NCBI RefSeq assembly: GCF_946480185.1 | Contig: NZ_CAMLIG010000046.1 | Span: 1-19,847, forward strand | From: an uncultured Pedobacter sp. | Lineage (GTDB): Bacteria; Bacteroidota; Bacteroidia; Sphingobacteriales; Sphingobacteriaceae | DNA length: 19,847 nt | Reading direction: 5' to 3' | Shown here: one piece after another, positions 1-7,346 of the stretch | Layout: the number at the start of each line of letters is the position of its first letter | Position numbering within the stretch: the stretch's first letter is position 1 | Program-made: the position numbers and the translations under genes | Notes under the pieces: generated by a model | Seen by the model: the letters and a program-made list of their open reading frames with translations, nothing else | Told to the model about the DNA's origin: nothing | Database searches by the model: none

Positions 1-73
1 TGCTCGGTTTTGTTTTATTTTAAAGTCCGAATTTTTGGTCCGTTATATTTCCCAATCTGTTTATCTACCCAGT

Positions 74-122
74 CTTCGGACTTCGGACCGCCGACTGCCG
101 ACCTATAACTGCCGACTTCAAA
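74..122. repeat. degenerate 7-bp tandem repeat 3' of the dehydrogenase gene
   Basis: Read on the plus strand, this stretch divides into seven 7-bp units: CTTCGGA, CTTCGGA, CCGCCGA, CTGCCGA, CCTATAA, CTGCCGA, CTTCAAA. The first two are identical and the others drift from a C-T-N-C-C/G-G-A pattern. It begins directly beyond the stop codon of the minus-strand dehydrogenase gene, so on the sense strand it is purine-rich (TCCGAAG units). No hairpin followed by a T-run is visible, so I do not call it a terminator. A second stretch with the same period lies 3' of the AsmA-family gene. Function unknown. Confidence 0.6.
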
Positions 123-123
123 A

Positions 124-1212
124 CTAAAAACTTCCTTTTATCTTTTTAATATCTGCAATTCTTTTTTCCGCAATAATGTTTGCCGCAACATTTGTAGGGA
201 TATTATCTGTTTTTGATTTTTTTAATACCCCACGCGTTGCTTCGTAAATATTCTCTGCCAATTGCATGGTTCTTTTTTTACTATAACCAGCCATTTCAGA
301 GTAACAATTGATTAAACCTCCAGCATTAATCAAATAATCCGGAGCATATAAAATACCTTTTTCCAAAAGCAACTTTCCGTCGGCCTTTTCATCAGCTAAC
401 TGGTTATTTGCCGAGCCGGCGATGATTCCACATTTCATTTTGGCAATGGTTTCTGAATTTACGGTGGCACCCAAAGCGCATGGCGCATACACATCAAAAT
501 CCAAATCAAAAAGATTATTGTTGTTCACCACTTCTGCACCGTACATTTTAGCCACTTTGCGTAAACCCTCTTCGTTGATATCGCTCACATAAACCTTAGC
601 ATTTTCTTGCCTTAACAAGCTCACCAAATGTTCGCCCACGTGTCCAGTTCCTTGTACGGCAACGGTTCTGCCCGCTAAATTATCTGTGCCAAAAAGTTCT
701 TTTACTGATGCTTTTATCCCCATAAAAACACCTTTTGCAGTTACTGGAGATGGATCGCCGCTACCTCCGATAGATTCTGGAACACCGGTAACATATTTAG
801 TTTCCATACGGATATATTCCATATCCTTTGGTCCAGTACCTACTTCTTCAGCTGTAATAAAAGAACCGTTTAAATTCTCAATAAACCGACCAAATCTGCG
901 CATTAAAGCTTCGGATTTATCTGTTCTGCTGTCACCAATAATTACAGCTTTTCCACCGCCTAAATTTAAACCGGTAATGGCAGCTTTATAAGTCATAGCC
1001 TGCGATAAACGTAAAACATCGTATAAAGCTTCTGCTTCTGTAGTATAAGACCACATCCGTGTACCGCCCATCGCCGGACCCAAAGTTGTATCGTGAATTG
1101 CAATAATTGCCCTAAGGCCAGTATCATCATCTTTACAAAAAACCACCTTCTGATGACCAAAAGCACCAAGTTGATTAAATATTGAATTTTCTTCTAACTG
1201 AATTGATGACAT
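124..1212 (-). CDS. leucine-dehydrogenase-type Glu/Leu/Phe/Val dehydrogenase
   Basis: The 362-residue protein should catalyse NAD-dependent oxidative deamination of a branched-chain amino acid to its 2-oxo acid in the cytoplasm, or the reverse. Residues K76 and K88 (in MTYKAA and LNLGGGKAV) have the 12-residue spacing of the two active-site lysines of leucine dehydrogenases. A Rossmann motif GTGHVG lies at 188-193, and the C-terminal half has the family stretches YAPCALGA and IAGSANNQL. Length matches leucine dehydrogenase (about 360) and is well below hexameric glutamate dehydrogenase (about 450). I chose the ATG at 1212: the reading frame runs open to a TTG at 1317, but a good -7 element (1246-1253) lies inside that extension and homology begins only after the ATG. 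Leucine versus valine or phenylalanine preference cannot be settled from sequence. The gene is divergent from the ABC exporter gene. Confidence 0.9.
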   Translation of the reverse strand: MSSIQLEENSIFNQLGAFGHQKVVFCKDDDTGLRAIIAIHDTTLGPAMGGTRMWSYTTEAEALYDVLRLSQAMTYKAAITGLNLGGGKAVIIGDSRTDKSEALMRRFGRFIENLNGSFITAEEVGTGPKDMEYIRMETKYVTGVPESIGGSGDPSPVTAKGVFMGIKASVKELFGTDNLAGRTVAVQGTGHVGEHLVSLLRQENAKVYVSDINEEGLRKVAKMYGAEVVNNNNLFDLDFDVYAPCALGATVNSETIAKMKCGIIAGSANNQLADEKADGKLLLEKGILYAPDYLINAGGLINCYSEMAGYSKKRTMQLAENIYEATRGVLKKSKTDNIPTNVAANIIAEKRIADIKKIKGSF

Positions 1213-1245
1213 ATTCTGCTTAAATGTTATGGTTACATTTTGTCG

Positions 1246-1253
1246 CAAAAGTA
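1246..1253 (-). promoter_or_regulatory. Bacteroidota -7 promoter element for the dehydrogenase gene
   Basis: On the minus strand this reads TACTTTTG, an exact match to the Bacteroidota sigma-A -7 consensus TAnnTTTG. It is 33 bp ahead of the ATG at 1212, implying a leader of roughly 25-30 nt. It supports the ATG over the upstream TTG. A -33 TTTG is not clear. Confidence 0.6.
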
Positions 1254-1460
1254 GCTGTTTTTTTTTAATTACGATGCCTACGCACTGTAAAAGATTAGCA
1301 AAGCTTAGCGGAAACAAATACTTATAAAACTAAAACTCAAGCAAACGCAAACACATGTTGCAAAATCAATTTATCTGTTAATGAAGCTAAGGTTCTAAAA
1401 AATTGATGTTTCTATGGCTTAAACTTATTGCTAAAATAAGCTAGAGGAAAAACAAAATCA

Positions 1461-1468
1461 TACCTTTG
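1461..1468 (+). promoter_or_regulatory. -7 promoter element just before the ABC exporter gene
   Basis: TACCTTTG matches TAnnTTTG exactly. Its last base is only 9 bp before the ATG at 1478, so the transcript would have a leader of only a few nucleotides. There is no convincing -33 TTTG at 19-21 bp upstream. Confidence 0.5.
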
Positions 1469-1477
1469 TACGGATAG

Positions 1478-3265
1478 ATGAAAGAACTAGCGTACCTCAA
1501 TAAATTCTTTTTAAAGTACAAATGGCAACTTTTGCCTGGTGTATTTTTTGTAATTATATCCAATTTTTTCGCGGTTTTACCTGCTCAAATCATCAGAATT
1601 GCATTTGATTTAGTGAAAGAAAACATTGCCGTTTATCGACTTTTTGATGGATTTAACCAGCAAGGTCTGATTTACGATATTTTTGCCAGCAGTCTCTTAT
1701 TTTTTGGAGCTTTGGTAATTGTGATGGCTATCATCAGAGGGCTGTTTTTGTTTTTTATGAGGCAAACCATCATCCTTACTTCTCGGCATATTGAGTTTGA
1801 CCTCAAAAATGAGATTTACAAACATTACCAAGAACTTTCGCTGGCCTTTTACAGAAGAAACAATACTGGTGATTTAATGAACCGCGTTACAGAAGATGTA
1901 AGCAGGGTTAGGATGTACATTGGTCCGGCGATTATGTACACCATCAACACAACGGTTTTGTTTCTGTTGATTATTACCGCCATGGTAAACGTGAACCTTA
2001 AATTGGCAATTTATAGCTTGGTTCCTTTACCTCTTTTAGCAATTACCATTTATTATGTAAATAGCATCATCCACCAAAAAAGTGAACAGATCCAAAAAAG
2101 ACTGAGTACACTCTCCTCTTTTGTACAGGAAACCTTTTCGGGAATTAGGGTGGTAAAATCTTATGTTAAAGAAGACTTTGTGCGTCAAGGTTTTGATGTA
2201 CAAAGCGAACAGTATAAGCAGGAGTCTTTATCCTTAGTAAAAGTACAGGCTTATTTTTATCCCATTATGCTTTTAATGGTGGGTTTAAGTACCATTATTA
2301 CCGTTTACATTGGTGGCTTACAGGTAATGGCGGGTAAAATTACTTCCGGAAACATTGCCGAATTTATAGTTTACGTTACACAACTTACTTTTCCGGTGAC
2401 TTCTTTAGGATGGGTAACTTCGCTCATTCAAAGAGCGGCGGCATCGCAAAAGCGAATCAACGAATTTTTAAAAACCACGCCCGAAATCATCAATCCAAAC
2501 CCAAATCCGCTGTGGGTAAAAGGAAACATCAAGTTTGAGAATGTAAGTTTCACTTATCCAGATACTGGGATTCAGGCTTTAAAGAACGTCTCTTTTGAGA
2601 TTGACAAAGGAGAACTGCTGGCAATTATTGGGCGTACGGGTTCTGGCAAATCAACCATTGCCAATTTAATTATGCGGATGTACGACGTGGACAAAGGCGC
2701 AATCAAAATTGACAATCAAAATATCCAACACATCAATTTAGAATCATACAGAAGCAAAACAGGCTTTGTACCGCAGGAAGTTTTTCTTTTTTCGGATACC
2801 ATTGCCAGGAATATTGCTTTTGGTTTAGATGAAATGGATATGGACCGTGTTGAGCAGGCGGCCAAGAACGCTGCGGTTTATAAAAACATCATGGACTTTG
2901 ACAAAAAGTTTGAGACTTTTATCGGCGAACGCGGCATCACCTTATCTGGCGGGCAAAAACAGAGAGTTTCTATTGCAAGGGCAATTATTAAAGAACCGGA
3001 GATTTTAATTTTTGATGATTGCCTGTCTGCGGTTGATACAAAAACGGAAGAAGAGATTTTAAACAACTTAGGCAAGGTGATGAAAGGCAAAACAAGTATA
3101 TTAATTGCCCACCGTGTTTCCACGATTAAAAATGCAAATAAAATTTTAGTTTTAGAGGACGGTGTAATTGCCGAACATGGCAATCATACTGAACTAATAG
3201 ATAAAAAAGGCTTGTATTTTGAGCTTTACGAGAAACAATTGCTAGAAGAACAACAATTATCTTAA
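1478..3265 (+). CDS. ABC half-exporter, fused membrane domain and ATPase (MsbA/MdlB-like)
   Basis: A 595-residue inner-membrane exporter with an N-terminal six-helix type IV membrane domain (about 1-330) and a C-terminal nucleotide-binding domain (about 350-590). In the ATPase: Walker A GRTGSGKS (385-392, K391), Q-loop PQEVF, signature LSGGQ (489-493), Walker B ILIFD (D513), D-loop SAVD (517-520) and the switch histidine H545 in AHR. The residue after the Walker B aspartate, normally the catalytic glutamate, is aspartate (D514, in DDCLS). The same DD pair occurs in MdlA-type subunits and in the degenerate half of heterodimeric exporters. No partner half-transporter is next to it, so it would act as a homodimer or with a partner encoded elsewhere. 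Substrate (lipid, drug or peptide) cannot be read from sequence. It lies 77 bp before the DUF3276 gene. Confidence 0.9.
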   Translation: MKELAYLNKFFLKYKWQLLPGVFFVIISNFFAVLPAQIIRIAFDLVKENIAVYRLFDGFNQQGLIYDIFASSLLFFGALVIVMAIIRGLFLFFMRQTIILTSRHIEFDLKNEIYKHYQELSLAFYRRNNTGDLMNRVTEDVSRVRMYIGPAIMYTINTTVLFLLIITAMVNVNLKLAIYSLVPLPLLAITIYYVNSIIHQKSEQIQKRLSTLSSFVQETFSGIRVVKSYVKEDFVRQGFDVQSEQYKQESLSLVKVQAYFYPIMLLMVGLSTIITVYIGGLQVMAGKITSGNIAEFIVYVTQLTFPVTSLGWVTSLIQRAAASQKRINEFLKTTPEIINPNPNPLWVKGNIKFENVSFTYPDTGIQALKNVSFEIDKGELLAIIGRTGSGKSTIANLIMRMYDVDKGAIKIDNQNIQHINLESYRSKTGFVPQEVFLFSDTIARNIAFGLDEMDMDRVEQAAKNAAVYKNIMDFDKKFETFIGERGITLSGGQKQRVSIARAIIKEPEILIFDDCLSAVDTKTEEEILNNLGKVMKGKTSILIAHRVSTIKNANKILVLEDGVIAEHGNHTELIDKKGLYFELYEKQLLEEQQLS

Positions 3266-3342
3266 AGAATGGCGCTATTATTTGGAACTTTAATATTTTC
3301 TTTCTTTATTTAACCCATCAAATTTTTAACAACAACACATCA

Positions 3343-3663
3343 ATGGGAGATTACGATAATAAAGAAAGAGAAGAAGTCTATTCTAAAAAGGTTAGGGCGG
3401 GAAAAAGAACTTACTTTTTTGATGTAAAAGCAACACGGTCTAATGACTATTATATTACCATTACGGAAAGTAAAAAGCGTTTAGAAGATGGTGTGTTTAT
3501 TAAGCACAAGATTTTCCTTTATAAAGAAGATTTTGAAAAATTTGCAGAAGGCTTAACCGATACTGTTGACTATATCAAATCTCACCAAGAAGTGATTGAA
3601 AAAAGATACGAGTTTAATCCAGACCACATAGCAGAAAAAGCAGACGACGATTTTTCTTTCTAA
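3343..3663 (+). CDS. DUF3276 / PUR-alpha-like nucleic-acid-binding protein
   Basis: A 106-residue protein of the DUF3276 family, typical of Bacteroidota and related in fold to PUR repeats that bind single-stranded DNA and RNA. The recognisable core is KVRAGKRTYFFDVKATRSND followed by YYITITESKK and an amphipathic helix (KEDFEKFAEGLTDTVDYI), which is the beta-beta-beta-beta-alpha order of one PUR repeat; a single repeat would need to dimerise. The C-terminal tail is acidic (KADDDFSF). There is no signal peptide or membrane segment, so it should be cytoplasmic. The ATG at 3343 begins the conserved MGDYDNKE-like N-terminus. A strong terminator follows. The next gene is also a nucleic-acid-binding protein but has its own promoter. 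The cellular role is not established. Confidence 0.85.
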   Translation: MGDYDNKEREEVYSKKVRAGKRTYFFDVKATRSNDYYITITESKKRLEDGVFIKHKIFLYKEDFEKFAEGLTDTVDYIKSHQEVIEKRYEFNPDHIAEKADDDFSF

Positions 3664-3687
3664 AGAAACAAATTCCAATATCCAATC

Positions 3688-3724
3688 AAAAAAGCTAATC
3701 CGTTAAAAAGATTAGCTTTTTTTT
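3688..3724 (+). terminator. rho-independent terminator after the DUF3276 gene
   Basis: A perfect stem AAAGCTAATC (3691-3700) pairs with GATTAGCTTT (3710-3719) around a 9-base loop, extended by flanking A/T pairs and followed by a T-run to 3724. It lies about 25 bp after the stop codon. The A-run ahead of the stem could also let it work weakly in reverse. Confidence 0.85.
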
Positions 3725-3787
3725 GCTTTAATAATTTATTGATTATCAAAAAATTAAAATAAAACGAATTATTAAATTTTAATTATT

Positions 3788-3795
3788 TACATTTG
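3788..3795 (+). promoter_or_regulatory. -7 promoter element of the cold-shock gene
   Basis: TACATTTG matches TAnnTTTG exactly, 22 bp ahead of the ATG at 3818. The expected leader is about 15-20 nt, far too short for the structured thermosensor leader known for E. coli cspA. Confidence 0.6.
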
Positions 3796-3817
3796 TCTAA
3801 ATAATAATTAGAATACA

Positions 3818-4009
3818 ATGAATAATGGAACAGTAAAGTTCTTTAATTCAACCAAAGGATTTGGTTTTATTAAAGAAGACGGAACAAACAAAGAATACTT
3901 TGTACACGTTTCGGGTCTGGTTGATGAAATCAGAGAAAATGACGAAGTTACTTTTGACCTACAAGACGGAAAAAAAGGATTAAATGCAGTGAATGTTAAA
4001 CTTGCTTAA
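3818..4009 (+). CDS. cold-shock domain protein (CspA family)
   Basis: A 63-residue single cold-shock domain, an OB-fold barrel that binds single-stranded RNA or DNA and is generally thought to melt RNA structure. RNP1 is KGFGFI (13-18) and RNP2 is YFVHVS (27-32), with the surface aromatics F8, F15, F17, F28 and H30 in place. The start NNGTVKFFN is the usual beginning of the domain, so the ATG is secure. The gene is monocistronic, with its own -7 element and a terminator 35 bp after the stop. Whether it is cold-induced or constitutive cannot be told from sequence. Confidence 0.95.
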   Translation: MNNGTVKFFNSTKGFGFIKEDGTNKEYFVHVSGLVDEIRENDEVTFDLQDGKKGLNAVNVKLA

Positions 4010-4044
4010 GCAGGTGTCTTAATATAATCACATTTAAAGTCATC

Positions 4045-4075
4045 AAGCCATCGCTCAAAAAGCGGTGGCTTTTTT
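4045..4075 (+). terminator. rho-independent terminator after the cold-shock gene
   Basis: AAGCCATCGCT (4045-4055) pairs with AGCGGTGGCTT (4061-4071), eleven pairs with one T-G wobble, a CAAAA loop, and a T-run to 4075. Confidence 0.9.
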
Positions 4076-4092
4076 GATTTAAGAGGTTTTTT

Positions 4093-4315
4093 AACCACGG
4101 AGGTTTGTGTGAGGCTGGGTGTGTTTGTTTGTAACCACGAAGGAAGTGGAAGCTTTGTTTAACCACAGAGAGCCAAAGATTACTGAGTCTTAGTTATCGG
4201 ATAAGCTGATCTATCTCTAAATCAGTTCACCACCCGGCTCTGTGTACTCAGCATTCTCCGCGGTTGAATTATTTAACATATCCTGTGTGATTAACCTCAG
4301 CGCCTTTGTAGTTAG
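4093..4315. repeat. decayed AACCAC-type inverted/direct repeat element
   Basis: The gap between the cold-shock gene and the GH2 gene carries three direct copies of an 11-mer: AACCACGGAGG (4093), AACCACGAAGG (4133) and AACCACAGAGA (4161). The last is mirrored by TCTCCGCGGTT (4255-4265), with an inner CTGAGT (4182) against ACTCAG (4246), giving an imperfect inverted repeat of about 105 bp. Beyond it, AGCGCCTTTG (4299-4308) is an exact 10-mer match to the right arm of the repeats at 19.7 kb. I see no open reading frame. It looks like an eroded relative of the repeat family at the right edge. Confidence 0.5.
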
Positions 4316-4327
4316 AAACTGCCAGAG

Positions 4328-6814
4328 TTAGTTTGATTTCAAACCAACTTCACCTGTTTCTAAACCTTTCCCAGTCACAGAAAGTTTAATTTCTCCTGCC
4401 TTAGTTCCAGACTGAACCAGAACCACCAATTTACCGCTAAACAATTTCATGGTGGGTGCCTGAAAAGATGCTAAAGAAGTTGCGTCTCCGTTGCAAACAG
4501 CTTTAAAAACACCTTCGCCTTTTACACTAAATTTCAATTGATTGGTTGCAGTAGGGCAAGGATTTCCGTCTTTATCCACTACAGAAACCGTCACAAAAGA
4601 AATGTCTCTTCCATTAGCTTTTATTTCTTTACGATCTGGATCCAACACAATTTTGTATGGCTTTCCGGCAGTCACTACCGTTTCTTCTGCCGCTGGCTTT
4701 CCATCTTTGTCAAAAGCCACCACTTTTAAAGTTCCTGGCTCATATTTTACATCCATCCACATTAAGCGGTATTTAGTTTGTGAGGTGGCGTCGTTTTTCT
4801 TTTGTATCCCCATGCTTTTGCCATTCACAAAAAGCTCGGCGCTATCATAATTGGTGTAAACAAATACCGGAGTAACTTGTCCTTCCCTTCCTTCCCAATT
4901 CCAATGTGGCAAAATATGCAAAGTTTTGGCGTCCTTGTTCCACTTACTGCGGTACAGGTAGAACCTGTCTTTAGGCAAACCGGCTAAATCATTTATCCCA
5001 AAATAAGAACTGCGGGCGGGCCATGCACCATCATAAGGTGTTGGCTCTCCTAAATAATCAAAGCCTGTCCACACAAACTGCCCAATTACCCAAGGTTTGG
5101 TATCTTCTAAAATAAAATCCTCTTCCGGAAGGTTGGACCAGCTACAATATTCCATATCATAGGAAGAAGATTGATGGTCGGGATGCTGGATATCGGAACC
5201 TTTCACTACCGGAAATTCATAAATCCCTCTGGAGCTTACCGTTGAGGCGGTCTCTGATCCTAAAATAAAACCTTGAGGAAAAGCTTTAAAAGCCTCTTCA
5301 TATAAATGTGTTCTGTAATTTAAGCCCGGCACATCCAGTACCGCACCAAAACCAGAGGCCATGGTTGCTTTCACCTGATCCATTCCCACGGTTACGGGTC
5401 TTGTTGGATCCTCGCGATGGAAAATACTTTGCAACCATTTTGCCCGCTTTACCCCTTCGGAACCAAACTGATCCGGGACTTCATTTCCTGCGCTCCACAT
5501 TACGATACAGGGATGGTTACGTGTGGCTTGAACCAAATTCACCACATCTTTTTCTGCATCAGTAGTAAAGAAACGGTTATAACCATTCTTAACTTTCGGT
5601 TTTGCCCATTCATCAAAAGTTTCGGCTAAAAACATAAAACCCATCTCATCACACAATTCCAATTGCTCAATAGATGGCATATTGTGAGAACTGCGGATGG
5701 CATCCACACCCATATCCTTTAAAATTACCAACTGTCTGCGCAAGGCCGCAACATTAATGGCCGAACCTAGCGGCCCTAAATCATGGTGAAGACATACACC
5801 TTTAAACTTGCGAACTTTGCCGTTTAAGCTGAAGCCCATATTGGGCAGGTAACTAATGGTACGGATTCCGAAACGCGTACTGGTCTCGTCTTTTAACACA
5901 TCGTTTTCAAACAATTTACTGACTGCGGTATATAAATAAGGAGTTTCTGGACTCCATAACTTAGGATTTTTAACGGCTATGTTCTGTTCAAATTCTTTCC
6001 CGAAAATGGCTTTTGTTTTATCACTAGCAACGGTATCGCCTTTGGCATCCAAAATAAAGGTTTGCAAACGCAGGTTATTCCCGGAAATTTTTGTCTTGAT
6101 ATTTACTTTGGCCAAATCGGCAGAAACATAAGGCGTGGTTACAAATGTGCCCCATTGGTCAATGCTTTGCTGATTTTTAACCACCACCCGTACTTTACGA
6201 TACAGACCGGCACCAGGATACCAACGAGAAGATTCTCCCTCATTTTGTAAATGCACCGCAAGAACGTTTGGCGCACCGGCTAATATTTGCTTGGTGATAT
6301 CAATATAAAAATAATTGTAGCCGTAATTCCACTCTCCCAGTTTTATACCGTTCAGATATACTTTTGGCTCGCTCATGGCCCCTTCAAATATTACCAAGAC
6401 CTTTTCGCCGGTTTTATACTGTGGCAAGGTAAAAGTATTACGGTACCAGCCCTCGCCTATATAGGGCAAGGCACCGGTTCTTCCTGTTTTTTCTGTCGCT
6501 ACTTTCTCCCCGTTTTGGGTGATTGCAACCTCCTGCTTGTCAATTTCCTTATCAAAAGGACCATATATTGCCCAATCATGCGGAACGGTTACTGTTTCCC
6601 ATTTTTTATCGTTAAATTCCTTTTGCGCTGCATTTGCATTTGCCCCTTTCTGAAATTTCCAAGTGGTCAGTTCCATTTCAGTTCTAATTTGTGCAGATGC
6701 AAAACCGGAAAATAAAAAGCAAAAAACAAACAGGAGGTAAATCTCAATTTTCGCGAAAGGATGAGTAAACTTAGACTTTAAATTAACGGAATGAGCTGGA
6801 AACGATTTGAACAT
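4328..6814 (-). CDS. secreted glycoside hydrolase family 2 (beta-galactosidase-like)
   Basis: An 828-residue exported enzyme expected to release non-reducing-end beta-linked sugars (beta-galactoside or a related glycoside). A long signal peptide (hydrophobic about 25-40) ends in ASA-Q, with cleavage likely after residue 41. The order is an N-terminal jelly-roll sugar-binding domain, an immunoglobulin-like domain, a TIM barrel from about residue 335, then C-terminal beta domains of the DUF4982 and GH2 C5 kind. The acid/base is E445 in WSAGNEV and the nucleophile is E521 in LGSETAS; the 76-residue gap equals that between E461 and E537 of E. coli LacZ. I start at the ATG at 6814; an in-frame TTG lies three codons upstream. 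There is no SusC/SusD pair or regulator beside it, so it is not in a visible polysaccharide-utilisation locus. Substrate is uncertain; beta-glucuronide or xyloside activity also occurs in GH2. Confidence 0.9.
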   Translation of the reverse strand: MFKSFPAHSVNLKSKFTHPFAKIEIYLLFVFCFLFSGFASAQIRTEMELTTWKFQKGANANAAQKEFNDKKWETVTVPHDWAIYGPFDKEIDKQEVAITQNGEKVATEKTGRTGALPYIGEGWYRNTFTLPQYKTGEKVLVIFEGAMSEPKVYLNGIKLGEWNYGYNYFYIDITKQILAGAPNVLAVHLQNEGESSRWYPGAGLYRKVRVVVKNQQSIDQWGTFVTTPYVSADLAKVNIKTKISGNNLRLQTFILDAKGDTVASDKTKAIFGKEFEQNIAVKNPKLWSPETPYLYTAVSKLFENDVLKDETSTRFGIRTISYLPNMGFSLNGKVRKFKGVCLHHDLGPLGSAINVAALRRQLVILKDMGVDAIRSSHNMPSIEQLELCDEMGFMFLAETFDEWAKPKVKNGYNRFFTTDAEKDVVNLVQATRNHPCIVMWSAGNEVPDQFGSEGVKRAKWLQSIFHREDPTRPVTVGMDQVKATMASGFGAVLDVPGLNYRTHLYEEAFKAFPQGFILGSETASTVSSRGIYEFPVVKGSDIQHPDHQSSSYDMEYCSWSNLPEEDFILEDTKPWVIGQFVWTGFDYLGEPTPYDGAWPARSSYFGINDLAGLPKDRFYLYRSKWNKDAKTLHILPHWNWEGREGQVTPVFVYTNYDSAELFVNGKSMGIQKKNDATSQTKYRLMWMDVKYEPGTLKVVAFDKDGKPAAEETVVTAGKPYKIVLDPDRKEIKANGRDISFVTVSVVDKDGNPCPTATNQLKFSVKGEGVFKAVCNGDATSLASFQAPTMKLFSGKLVVLVQSGTKAGEIKLSVTGKGLETGEVGLKSN

Positions 6815-7346
6815 GTATGACAATATTTAAATTTAATAAAAGGTACAATCATAGGCCTATTTGAATCCATACGGAATCATCAACAGACGATAAAATTAAT
6901 GGTATAAAGATGATTAAATAAATGCAAAACTACCTGCTTTTTCCTTGTGCGATTAGGTTTTTATTTACCGAAATTGCTGTTCTTTTTGAATATTGCTTTA
7001 ATAATGTGAAGATTTAATTAGTGACTAATTATAAAAGAATTTAAGTGATCTCATTCCAACCCTTCTCTCACACTCCCTCGGGAAATACCCCCTGTTTTCT
7101 CAAATCGGTCTCGAAGAAATCACGAATTATTCTGAAACATCCGCCCAAAGTCGGCAAACCTCGGAAATGAATTTGCGGATCGTTGTTGCAACCTTTCTGA
7201 TAAGTATTTTAGAAAAAAAATATTTGATGGCTTTAAAAAACGTTAATTCAAACAGACCTTCCAGATTAAAAATCGGATAAAGTGGGTCCTTGACAAAAAA
7301 ATCGCAAATTTGCTTATCTCAATTCAAAATTAAAAAACGATTTACA
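6815..7346. other. 530-bp intergenic region between divergent GH2 and AsmA genes
   Basis: This region must hold promoters for both flanking genes. For the GH2 gene, the minus strand at 6838-6845 reads TACCTTTT, one mismatch from TAnnTTTG, about 24 bp from the ATG; this is tentative. For the AsmA gene no clean -7 element is visible. The stretch at about 7050-7200 is richer in G and C than its surroundings. A stop-free plus-strand frame covers 7035-7280 (82 codons), with its first ATG only at about 7167; I do not recognise the translation. No tRNA, terminator hairpin or transposase fragment is seen. Confidence 0.45.

Noticed and set aside
1213..1317. 35-residue N-terminal extension of the dehydrogenase from a TTG codon
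   Set aside because: It overlaps the -7 promoter element at 1246-1253, uses a weak start codon and adds residues not seen at the start of leucine dehydrogenases.
5308..5629. Plus-strand reading frames within the GH2 gene
   Set aside because: They are antisense to a well-supported coding sequence, overlap one another and match no family.
4328..6814. Polysaccharide-utilisation locus around the GH2 enzyme
   Set aside because: No SusC/SusD-like pair, sensor-regulator or second carbohydrate enzyme lies nearby.
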